The position numbers and the translations under genes were made by a program. A stretch of DNA of 64,000 bases. Origin: Candidatus Binatia bacterium (lineage in GTDB: Bacteria; Desulfobacterota; Binatia; HRBIN30). Of this stretch, positions 57,850 through 64,000 are shown piece by piece; the stretch's first letter is position 1; every line of letters starts with the position of its first letter. The DNA lies in assembly GCA_023150935.1 (NCBI GenBank), contig JAKLJW010000014.1:42575-106574 (forward strand), read 5' to 3'. The notes beneath the pieces are model-generated. The model was not told the origin of the DNA, did no database searches, and saw only the letters and a program-made list of their open reading frames with translations.

Positions 57850-58323
57850 ATGGATCGCATTAGAAAACACCTCCTCCCCAAGCGTCGGATCGCGGAACGC
57901 CTGCGGCGGATGGGCCTGAGCGTACGCTCGGTCCCCTCCACCGCCGGTTACGACCTGCTCGTCAACGACTCGGTCCGAGTCGCCTTGCGCGTCGCCTTTC
58001 CGCGGATGCGCCGTCATCACGTCACCGTGCGTCAGCGCCGGTACACCTATCGGTATCGCTCGTGGCACTTCAACTTCCACCACCACGGCAAGTTCGGCCG
58101 GCAGTACGCCGACGTGTTCGTCTGTCTCGCCCTCGAACCGCGTCACCCGTCGCGCGAAGAGGTTTTCGTCATCCCCTGGGAATCGGTGAGCGGAAAGACC
58201 TTCTCGCTGCACGCCTCGAAGAAGCGCTACGCCGGGCGGTACGCGGCATTCGTAAACCGCTGGCGGGTCATCGAGCAGGCCGCTTCCTCGAGGACCGGCA
58301 CGGGCCTGCCGAGGGTTGCCTGA
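57850..58323 (+). CDS. Hypothetical protein, possible PD-(D/E)XK nuclease-like fold
   Basis: The 157-residue, very basic protein starts MDRIRKHLLPKRRIAERLRR. After an N-terminal helix it has YDLLVNDSVRVALRVAFPR, RYRSWHFNFHHHGKFGRQYA, DVFVCLALEP and EEVFVIPWESVSGKTFSLH. The order (beta hairpin, RxW-F-N-H, DVFV, VIPW) is reminiscent of small restriction-endonuclease-like proteins, but a clear D-ExK triad is missing, so this is only a suggestion. The ATG at 57850 is chosen because the upstream part of the frame lies in repeat-derived sequence. Confidence 0.6.
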   Translation: MDRIRKHLLPKRRIAERLRRMGLSVRSVPSTAGYDLLVNDSVRVALRVAFPRMRRHHVTVRQRRYTYRYRSWHFNFHHHGKFGRQYADVFVCLALEPRHPSREEVFVIPWESVSGKTFSLHASKKRYAGRYAAFVNRWRVIEQAASSRTGTGLPRVA

Positions 58324-58416
58324 AAGAGACCCGGCACCGCCTTTCGGCACGATCAGGGCAAGCGGTGACGTCAGTCGGCGCGTGAACGCGCCGACCCTGC
58401 CCACCCCCGGCGGCCT

Positions 58417-58950
58417 CTACTCGATCTCCTCGGCCGGGGGGTCGACTTGCACCCCGACTTCGTACGATCCCGCCGCTCCCCTGGCGGTCGTGGCCCGCAC
58501 CCGGGTTGTGAATGACCCGGGTGCGGTGAACTCGTGTTCGACCGGATTCCCGGCGGCGCTGCCGCCGTCGCCGAACTCCCAGTTGCAGGTGTAGCTGTCG
58601 CCGCCCGCTTCGACGCGCGCTTCGAACCGGACCCGCAGCGGCGCTTTGCCGATGTCGGGAACGGCGTCGGCCTCCACGGTCACCGGCGGCGGCTCCTCGG
58701 GTGCAGGATCGACGGCCGCAGGTGCTGTCAGGGCGCGGTCTTCGAGATCCGGCTCGATGCGAGCCGGCACCGTCGGCCGCCGGAGCGCGCGCGGCGGCGT
58801 GGCACGCGCGACTGCCGGCGTTGCCGGCCGTTGCGCAGTCCCCGACTCGACCGTCCGCGGCTCTGGCGAGCACCCGAGCAGCAGAGCGCCAGCGAGGATG
58901 ACGGCCGATCTCGAGCGGGATCGGCGACTCGTGTGCGAGTGACGGTCCAT
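58417..58950 (-). CDS. PKD-domain lipoprotein
   Basis: The 177-residue protein has a lipobox LLGC (C27), a long Pro/Ala/Arg-rich linker (30-90) and one PKD-like beta-sandwich (about 95-170: PLRVRFEARVEAGGDSYTCN, WEFGDGGSAAGNPVEHEFTA, then PGSFTTRVRATTARGAAGSY). WEFGDG and the H-x-F pattern are PKD signatures. It is likely an outer-membrane-anchored surface or periplasmic domain of unknown ligand. Confidence 0.78.
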   Translation of the reverse strand: MDRHSHTSRRSRSRSAVILAGALLLGCSPEPRTVESGTAQRPATPAVARATPPRALRRPTVPARIEPDLEDRALTAPAAVDPAPEEPPPVTVEADAVPDIGKAPLRVRFEARVEAGGDSYTCNWEFGDGGSAAGNPVEHEFTAPGSFTTRVRATTARGAAGSYEVGVQVDPPAEEIE

Positions 58951-59042
58951 TCGGCGCCTTGCTTTTGGTTTGCGAACCACGCTAGCTTCTTCTTGGCTGG
59001 TGCTGGCACAACAAGGGCCTGCCGGCTTCCGCAGGTTGCAAC

Positions 59043-59115
59043 GGCGGCGTACCCAAGTGGCTAAGGGAGAGGTCTGCAAAACCTCCATGCAGCGGTTCGA
59101 ATCCGCTCGCCGCCT
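59043..59115 (+). tRNA. tRNA-Cys (anticodon GCA)
   Basis: A cloverleaf forms on the plus strand: acceptor GGCGGCG/CGCCGCC, anticodon stem GAGGT/ACCTC around CTGCAAA (GCA), and T-arm GGTTCGAATCC. The 3' CCA is not encoded. It is divergent from the PKD gene and convergent with the peroxiredoxin gene. Confidence 0.93.
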
Positions 59116-59144
59116 TTCTCCTCCCCCGCCACTCCCCTTGCGGG

Positions 59145-59630
59145 TCAGAGCTTGCTAAGGACCGCTTCGGCACTCGATACGGTCAGCCCGGGCCCGGGCT
59201 CGACGAGCAGCTCTTTGACGACCCCGTCCCTTACGATCATTGCGTAGCGTTGCGACCGCAACCCCATGCCGAACCCGCTGGCGTCGAGCGTCAAGCCGAG
59301 GGCCCGCGTTAGATCGCCGTTGCCGTCGGCGAGCATTCGGACCTTGCCCCTGGCGCGATTTGCGTCGCCCCAGGCCCCCATGACGAAGGCGTCGTTCACC
59401 GCGAGGCACACGATTTCGTCAACCCCGCGGTCCCGTATGTCCGCCGCCTTTTCCACGAATCCGGGGAGATGCTTCATCGAGCATGTCGGCGTGAAAGCCC
59501 CCGGCACGGCGAAGACCACGACGGTCTTGCCCTTGAACACGTCCCCCAGGGTCACATCCTGAGGGCCACCCGCGCCCATTTCCTTGAGCGTAACGTTCAG
59601 TGGAAGGCTGTCGCCGGCCTTTATCGCCAT
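59145..59630 (-). CDS. Peroxiredoxin, PRX5/AhpE-type thiol peroxidase
   Basis: The 161-residue protein has the catalytic Cys C50 in VPGAFTPTCSMKHLPGF, the Prx5 signature, plus VNDAFVMGAW and a C-terminal GLTVSSAEAVLSKL. It reduces peroxides with glutathione or thioredoxin. No fused glutaredoxin domain and no obvious resolving Cys are present, so it is probably a 1-Cys type. Confidence 0.93.
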   Translation of the reverse strand: MAIKAGDSLPLNVTLKEMGAGGPQDVTLGDVFKGKTVVVFAVPGAFTPTCSMKHLPGFVEKAADIRDRGVDEIVCLAVNDAFVMGAWGDANRARGKVRMLADGNGDLTRALGLTLDASGFGMGLRSQRYAMIVRDGVVKELLVEPGPGLTVSSAEAVLSKL

Positions 59631-60175
59631 GATGCGTCCTCCTGGTTGTCGATTGTTGGCGACGCTTCGCGAGCGTCTCCCATCGTCTACAGGAGCCCCT
59701 GTCCGTCTTCAACCGCACCCGCCGGCAATCTCTCGCGGGACGTTCGCCGATGTTCGCCGCCACCGAGTCTGAGCTGGCCGGCGTTGCGGGCCTTCCAGGC
59801 AGAGCGAAGCGAGGTGGCATTGGGCACCAGGTGCGCGGACGCTCACCGCCGACTTCCGTCACGCCCTCTGTGCTGCTGAGTAGATGTCTCCGTGCATCGC
59901 CCACGACGACGGGTTCACCGAATATTTACGGTGCCACCGCGTGTGGACCCTCTGCACCCACGTTCGACTCGGCGCGTGTGGCCTCCGAGTGAGGCGGATA
60001 GCCCGCATAAAGCACCAAGTTGACGTAACACCCGAGTATCAGACGTTGCCAGCCCCCAGCCGCCGCACGAGAATCTCAGTCAGCCACCCGTATAGCCAAG
60101 CATCAGCCTGAGCTCGCGTCCTGCCTGTCCGGCCGCCGGATAATTGGTGCCTGGCTGGAATTTCCGGGAATTTCG
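59631..60175. other. Gene-free interval with first copy of 101-bp repeat
   Basis: The 545 bases between peroxiredoxin and the Cys-rich protein hold the repeat at 59994-60094. The rest shows no gene, hairpin or RNA that I can recognise. Confidence 0.5.
59994..60094. repeat. 101-bp perfect direct repeat, copy 1
   Basis: The 101 bases are identical to 61259-61359 with no mismatch that I can find. On the minus strand they begin with codons for YGWLTEILVRRLGAGNV and a stop, then a non-coding piece. The copies flank a 1164-base unit with two genes. Confidence 0.92.
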
Positions 60176-60640
60176 TTAGCGGTAGGGCCCGTGGCGCGGG
60201 GCTTCGGCTTGGACGACCGTGACCCGGCGAACGCCGCGCTCGGGCTGTTCGACCATTTCCGCGTCGAGCTCGGCGTTCCAGCTCAGGCGGCGACAGGCGG
60301 AGCATTCCCGGACCGAGAAGGTGCCGTGCGGCTTGAAGGGGCCCCACCACGGGGCCAGCCAGCAGACCGCCAGCGGCTCGCCGCCGTCTTCGCGCACCAG
60401 GTGCAGCGGCGAAGTGGCGGGGCAGGGACACGCGTCGGCGACGTCCTGTCGGCGCCAGTCCACGTGCCCGCAGGCAAGGCACAGGAACCAGGAGATGCCG
60501 GCGAGGTTGCCGAACGGCGTAAAGCGGGCGGCGGGGTCGTCGGGCGTGCGGGCGCCGATCAGCGTTTCGAAGCGGGTCGGAGTGGGGGAGAACAGGGCGG
60601 TCAGCGAATGGAGTTGGTCGCGCAGCCCGCGCTCGACCAT
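60176..60640 (-). CDS. Cys-rich hypothetical protein
   Basis: The 154-residue protein has three Cys clusters: CLACG near 54-58, CPCPA near 71-75 and CSACRR near 114-119, interspersed with Trp-rich hydrophobic segments (GISWFLCLACGHVDW). It could be a zinc-ribbon protein. I recognise no family. It lies downstream of the secreted protein gene at 60719 and inside the unit flanked by 101-bp repeats. Confidence 0.5.
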   Translation of the reverse strand: MVERGLRDQLHSLTALFSPTPTRFETLIGARTPDDPAARFTPFGNLAGISWFLCLACGHVDWRRQDVADACPCPATSPLHLVREDGGEPLAVCWLAPWWGPFKPHGTFSVRECSACRRLSWNAELDAEMVEQPERGVRRVTVVQAEAPRHGPYR

Positions 60641-60718
60641 GGGGCCGATGCGCCAGAAGGTGGTGCTATCGCAGCGGCAGGGCCGCGTGGGGTGGGCGCC
60701 GAAGGTGGGAATGGGAGG

Positions 60719-61189
60719 CTAGTCGCCTTTTTGCTTCAGCTTGGCGGCGATGGTGAGGGGGGCCCAGAAAGTGTTCCCAGCCCAGGTTCCCGCAAGAATC
60801 GCCGTGCACAGCAACGACCTGCCGCTAGACCAAATCTTGGCGGAGCCTTTGGTGAAGCCAGTGACCGGATTCAGTGTTTGATCCGGACCGAAAGGCGCCG
60901 TAGCACCCGTTGCAAACTGCACCGTCGCCCCTGGCGCCACAGCCAGCGCCGGCGAAGCATTCAGCAACGCTCCGTTGGCGTCGAACAACTGAACCGCCAC
61001 GTTGGCCGACGTGCCTGTGGGATTGGTGCACGAAAAAATCGTCGACAGCCCCGCTGCATGCGCCGCGCCTGGCACCGAGTAAACCTGATAGGCGGTACCC
61101 GTCGGAGCACCACCGCCGACGAACTGAGCGCGCGCTGCGCTGGTCAAAGCGAGCAGGGAACCAAGAACCAACACCGAAGCTTTTTTCAT
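60719..61189 (-). CDS. Secreted hypothetical protein inside the direct-repeat unit
   Basis: From the ATG at 61189, which has a TGGAGG ribosome site about 7 bases upstream, the product is 156 residues. It has a clear signal peptide (MKKASVLVLGSLLALTSAARA, cut after ARA) and a beta-rich mature part (TIFSCTNPTGTSANVAVQLF, ATVQFATGATAPF, CTAILAG). It resembles small secreted beta proteins of unknown role found in deltaproteobacterial genomes. The frame is open to 61273 but the extension is not signal-like. Confidence 0.7.
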   Translation of the reverse strand: MKKASVLVLGSLLALTSAARAQFVGGGAPTGTAYQVYSVPGAAHAAGLSTIFSCTNPTGTSANVAVQLFDANGALLNASPALAVAPGATVQFATGATAPFGPDQTLNPVTGFTKGSAKIWSSGRSLLCTAILAGTWAGNTFWAPLTIAAKLKQKGD

Positions 61190-61258
61190 GAGCAGGCCTC
61201 CATCGCCAAACAACGAGCGCATCTTCCCGATCAGGTACGGAGGGATCAAGCTTTTCTT

Positions 61259-61359
61259 GCGGATAGCCCGCATAAAGCACCAAGTTGACGTAACACCCGA
61301 GTATCAGACGTTGCCAGCCCCCAGCCGCCGCACGAGAATCTCAGTCAGCCACCCGTATA
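61259..61359. repeat. 101-bp perfect direct repeat, copy 2
   Basis: Identical to 59994-60094. On the minus strand it again begins with the codons YGWLTEILVRRLGAGNV-stop. Here they extend an upstream peptide reading NVLPNVFDRRFVRPV, so both copies form the 3' end of a different frame. Confidence 0.92.
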
Positions 61360-61468
61360 CGGGGCGGACAAAGCGCCTGTCAAACACATTCGGCAGCACA
61401 TTCGGCGGAAATTCGTGAGGCCAACGGGAGGCCGCGCCTGATGCCGGGCGCACCCGGGCCCGGACAGG

Positions 61469-61840
61469 TCACTCAGTGATCCAGTCGGTGGGGGGCTCGA
61501 CGCCAGGCAACCAGCCGGCGACCTTGGCCGGCACTGGTGTCGGCGCCTCGGTCGGCAGACCGAGATGGCCCAGAATCTTCTTGATGACGGCGTGGTCGGT
61601 GATCGTCGCTATCAAACGCAGCCGGCCGCCACACTCCGGGCAAGCGAGAACGTCGATGGCGAACGTCCGTTCCAACAACGAGGCCCACGTGGAGTACTTG
61701 GGCCGTACATACCCGGGACCTGGCGGGGGTGGTCGCGGCGTGGCCGGGTCGCCATCAACGGGCTCGGCCGCAGGCGCCACGGTGGGCGCTGTGCCGACAG
61801 GATCAGTGGCCGCTTCACCAGTGGCTGGCGGCGCAGCGCG
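61469..61840 (-). pseudogene. IS91-type transposase C-terminal remnant
   Basis: The minus-strand frame ends with TWASLLERTFAIDVLACPECGG, then RLRLIATITDHAVIKKILGH and LGLPTEAPTPVPAK. This is the typical C-terminus of IS91/Y2-type transposases (WA-LL-RVF-DVL-CP-CGGR-R-IA-I-D--V---IL-HLGLP). The frame runs further upstream without stops, but the rest is not transposase-like and the rolling-circle catalytic Tyr region is absent. Confidence 0.75.
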
Positions 61841-61887
61841 ACGCAGGGCCCCTTCGTGCGCCCGCCGCCTACACTCGCCCGCGCCAT

Positions 61888-62110
61888 TTCGCGTGGGCTG
61901 ACCTGCTCCGCCGAATCTTCTGTTCGACATTCTCGCTTGCACCGAATGCGGCGGGCGCTTGCGCCTGATAACGACCATTGCCGACAGGTCCGCCGGCCCG
62001 TCCGCCGAAGGCTTCGGGCCGCAGGCGAGAGGCCTCCGGAGTGCGGGTCCGCCGGTGATTGCAAAGATACTGAACCATCTCGGGCCGCCCGCCAGTCCGC
62101 CCGTTGCCGA
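61888..62110 (+). pseudogene. Second, frameshifted IS91-type transposase C-terminal remnant, opposite orientation
   Basis: On the plus strand FAWADLLRRIF is followed, after a one-base frameshift near 61921, by FDILACTECGGRLRLITTIAD, and after a roughly 70-base insertion by PVIAKILNHLG. It is the same transposase end as the minus-strand remnant, so the two are head-to-head. The insertion has the palindrome CCGAAGGCTTCGG, and a similar palindrome recurs near 62128. Confidence 0.7.
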
Positions 62111-62398
62111 ACCCGACCTTCGCCGAGGCTTCGGCCGGCAGGCAGCGCGCCCCCCTCCATGGCTGCCTGGATTCGGGACGGCTGACGAATACCGCCACTG
62201 AGCGGCGCCACCCCGGCTCAGCATGGCCGAGCCTTGCCCGAAACCATGGCTCCGGGGTGGCTCCGGGCGGGGTGGCTCCGGGCGTTGACACCGGCTGCCG
62301 ACCCGCAGTAAGCCGCCGCTCGGCGGCAAGGCGACGGTGAAACCGGCCCGGATCAGTTCCGGAAGGAGCGAGGTCGAAGGTCTGATATGGGATGTTAC

Positions 62399-62413
62399 GC
62401 TAAATACTTTAGC
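62399..62413. promoter_or_regulatory. Candidate operator palindrome before the MutS-I/DUF4258/YgiT operon
   Basis: GCTAAA-TAC-TTTAGC is a perfect six-base inverted repeat with a three-base spacer, 11 bases before the first ATG. Its position and A/T content in a GC-rich region fit an autoregulatory site bound by the YgiT-type zinc-finger protein, by analogy with MqsA. Confidence 0.4.
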
Positions 62414-62424
62414 TAATACGGACT

Positions 62425-62853
62425 ATGCGCGACCGGCGGTGGTTGGTGGGGCTGTTCGATCGCAATGGCTGGCGTCTGCGCCCGCGCTGGCCACGGCGGA
62501 CCATCCACACGTCGTTCGGCCGTGAGTACCGAGCCTGGATGGGGGAATGCGGCGATGGCTGCCTCCTCTTCTTCCGAGTCGGCAGATTCATCGAGTTCCG
62601 CGGACCGCAGCGTTTGCGGGCGGAGCGGGTTCTCGGCTTGCGTCGTGTGGCGCTGCCGCGCGGTGGCTACCTCTTCGCCGCGGGTTTTCCAGTCTCGTTG
62701 CTGCGCCGCTACGTGGCGCGGGCGCTGGCCGCCGGGTCGTCAGTGATCTTGCCCTTACGAACCTTCGCTGGCCCGCATCGGGGGGCGATCGTAGCGTGGG
62801 CTTCACGAGAAGACGTTGGGGCGGAGGCTGAATGGCGACGCGTCTTTCCCTGA
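62425..62853 (+). CDS. Stand-alone MutS domain I-like protein
   Basis: The 142-residue protein resembles the N-terminal mismatch-recognition domain of MutS: CGDGCLLFFRVGRFIEFRGP keeps F55-x-E57, the Phe-x-Glu pair that wedges into mismatched bases. LGLRRVALPRGGYLFAAGFP and LLRRYVARALAAGSSVIL match the rest of domain I. No lever, clamp or ATPase domain follows. The stop overlaps the next gene by 22 bases, so it is in an operon with the DUF4258 and YgiT-finger genes. Function unknown. Confidence 0.65.
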   Translation: MRDRRWLVGLFDRNGWRLRPRWPRRTIHTSFGREYRAWMGECGDGCLLFFRVGRFIEFRGPQRLRAERVLGLRRVALPRGGYLFAAGFPVSLLRRYVARALAAGSSVILPLRTFAGPHRGAIVAWASREDVGAEAEWRRVFP

Positions 62854-63107
62854 TCCGGGCTGCGATCGAGGCCGGGAACTACCTGACCACCGACCATGCC
62901 GACCAGGGGATGGAGGATGACGATCTCAGCCCGCTCGATGTCGAGCATGCGATCATGCACGGTGTAATCCGCAAGAGGGAAACCGACAATCCACGCGGGC
63001 CGCGATGGGAGATCGTTGGCCCGGCAGAAGATGGCCGGGAGATTGCCGTCGTGCTCAGGATGGGTGGAGTCGGTGTGTTGATTATTACGGTCTACGAGAG
63101 GAAATAG
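62832..63107 (+). CDS. DUF4258 protein, toxin-like
   Basis: The 91-residue protein has the DUF4258 pattern TDHADQGMEDDDLSPLDVEHAI, GPRWEIVGPAEDGREIAVVL and a final IITVYE. DUF4258 proteins often precede YgiT-type zinc-finger antitoxin-like proteins and are considered RelE/MqsR-like toxins by context. The gene overlaps the MutS-I-like gene and is four bases upstream of the zinc-finger gene. Confidence 0.78.
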   Translation: MATRLSLIRAAIEAGNYLTTDHADQGMEDDDLSPLDVEHAIMHGVIRKRETDNPRGPRWEIVGPAEDGREIAVVLRMGGVGVLIITVYERK

Positions 63108-63111
63108 GGGC

Positions 63112-63369
63112 ATGCCGCGAAATTCGCTTAAGCCGAGTCAATGTGAGTACTGCGAAAGCCGCCGCTTTGTTCGCAGGACCGTCGACAAGATGCACCGCCA
63201 CCGTGGGCAGTATTACCTGGTGCGCGGGGTTCCGGTCGTGGTGTGTTTGGGCTGCGGCGCGCGCTACTGGCCAGGCAGCGTGTTACGCGACATTGTGGCC
63301 TCGATCGACAAGCGCGGCCGCGGTCGTGAGCAGTTGAGCGTGCCGGTGGTCCAGCTTACGGCGGCGTAG
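63112..63369 (+). CDS. YgiT-type zinc-finger protein, antitoxin-like
   Basis: The 85-residue protein has C11-x2-C14 and C45-x2-C48, the YgiT/MqsA-type zinc finger with RGVPVVVCLGCGARYW. The C-terminal HTH of MqsA is absent or very short. It forms a tight pair with the DUF4258 gene. Confidence 0.8.
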   Translation: MPRNSLKPSQCEYCESRRFVRRTVDKMHRHRGQYYLVRGVPVVVCLGCGARYWPGSVLRDIVASIDKRGRGREQLSVPVVQLTAA

Positions 63370-63398
63370 GATCGGCGCAGGCGAAGCACCCCGCGGCA

Positions 63399-63426
63399 AG
63401 GGATCAAGACACCCATGTTGTACTAA
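63399..63426. repeat. 28-base direct repeat, copy 1
   Basis: AGGGATCAAGACACCCATGT followed by TGTACTAA is repeated exactly at 63432-63459, five bases further on. GACACCCA recurs near 63475 and 63908, so this may be the edge of a REP-like element. Confidence 0.75.
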
Positions 63427-63431
63427 CGAAG

Positions 63432-63459
63432 AGGGATCAAGACACCCATGTTGTACTAA
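63432..63459. repeat. 28-base direct repeat, copy 2
   Basis: Exact second copy of the 28-base repeat at 63399-63426. Confidence 0.75.
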
Positions 63460-64000
63460 TGCCAGAACTGACGAGACACCCATCCGCGATGGCCGTGGGC
63501 GACCGGGTTGGTACGTTGGCGACCGGCAACCGGACGTGCTGGCGGTGGTCCGATACGGAGGTTGTTCGCGCCGTCGACGCATCACGTGGACTCCCGAGCT
63601 CCCCGTGTTCGAGGTGACGACGGTGGCGTTGGTCAAACGGGCCAGGGGTTGCCGGACACGCGGGGGTTGTCCTCCGAATGAGGACACAGGCTCAACGGAC
63701 GCAATTACCGCGGCGGCCTGCCGGTGCAACCGTGTCCTTCCGGCAGAGATGCGAAGCGCAATTTTATCGAGGGGATTTCCGGGCGCGTAGCGCTCAGCCA
63801 GCGGGCCCTGCGTCATTGACGCGACGCTGGGCGAGGCTGGCCAGGGTTTTGCGATAGTTCCAGGGCATCCAGATGGTCGGGATGGAGGGGGACCAAGGGG
63901 GACCAAGACACCCACCTCGGCATAATGCCGACGACTCGATCAGGTCGGAAACTCGCACGGCGGCCACATCGAGGAGAACGAGCTTCTGGCTCGAGTGCGG

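Larger units (their letters stand above)
63370..64000. other. Gene-poor right end with direct repeats
   Basis: The 631 bases hold a 28-base direct repeat (63399-63426, 63432-63459) and related GACCAAGACACCCA-type pieces near 63475 and 63900-63920. Open frames here do not resemble known proteins. A decayed mobile element is likely. Confidence 0.45.

Noticed and set aside
59994..60094. The 101-bp repeat as an integron attC site
   Set aside because: No RYYYAAC/GTTRRRY core sites or extended imperfect palindrome could be found in it, and no integrase is present.
60191..61288. 365-codon open frame on the plus strand
   Set aside because: It is antisense to a signal-peptide protein and a Cys-rich protein, has a shuffled Arg/Gly composition, and shows no recognisable motif.
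59994..61359. The 101-bp repeats as template and variable repeats of a diversity-generating retroelement
   Set aside because: The copies are identical with no adenine-specific differences, and no reverse transcriptase gene lies in the window.

Overview
This is a GC-rich (roughly two-thirds G+C by eye) bacterial chromosome segment. Its gene order is typical of the old Deltaproteobacteria and relatives (Desulfobacterota, Myxococcota, Binatota-like lineages). On the minus strand, rpmH-rnpA-yidD-yidC-jag-mnmE-mnmG-rsmG-parA-parB-bactofilin is followed by an F-ATPase block with both b and b' subunits (atpX-F-H-A-G-D-C) but without atpB/atpE. A PHA-accumulation regulator, tandem DUF507 proteins and a mycobacterium-like CysO/CysM pair fit a GC-rich, aerobic, soil or sponge type lineage. 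I cannot name a species.

Layout. 1-2889: end of a cyclic beta-1,2-glucan synthase-like GH94 protein cut by the window edge. 3086-12433: a signalling region with three large membrane histidine kinases, a kinase fragment, a CheY-like regulator and a methyltransferase. 12606-15972: a HAD-phosphatase/ATPase fusion and a K+(Na+)/H+ antiporter. 16212-22049: ATP synthase. 22181-32487: bactofilin, ParAB with two parS-like sites, tRNA modification (MnmE/MnmG), RsmG, Jag, YidC, YidD, RNase P protein and L34. 32645-38464: CBS, HIT, peptide deformylase, zinc ribbon, MiaB, SurE, a flavin-reductase-like protein and an HslJ-like lipoprotein. 38909-40867: groESL. 41001-46018: DUF507 pair, PHA regulator, nitrilase-family amidase and DNA polymerase I. 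46063-47690: an ECF sigma/anti-sigma set. 47743-56061: a sulfur-assimilation cluster (ATP sulfurylase, UspA, DASS transporter, radical SAM, two E1-like proteins, CysM, CysO) ending at bamD. 56092-59630: ferritin-like protein, two tRNAs, PKD lipoprotein and peroxiredoxin. 59631-64000: an accessory, repeat-rich end with a 101-bp perfect direct repeat, two opposed IS91-type transposase remnants, and a three-gene MutS-I-like/DUF4258/YgiT-zinc-finger module.

How the genes work together. The 12.6-32.5 kb minus-strand block couples chromosome partition, ribosome and RNA maturation, membrane protein insertion and ATP synthesis. Many neighbours overlap by ATGA or TGATG, which implies translational coupling. 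The 47.7-55.1 kb cluster looks like sulfate uptake and activation feeding a sulfur-carrier-protein route to cysteine (CysO-thiocarboxylate used by CysM). The two E1-like proteins are one catalytic and one degenerate, and a radical SAM protein has a non-canonical CX8CX2C motif.

The most unusual points are: an rnpA frame with no ordinary start codon after rpmH, so that rpmH appears nested inside it as in Thermus; the twin-E1/radical SAM version of the CysO system; the HAD-ATPase fusion; a proofreading-degenerate PolA; and a stand-alone MutS mismatch-recognition domain in an operon with a toxin-antitoxin-like pair.
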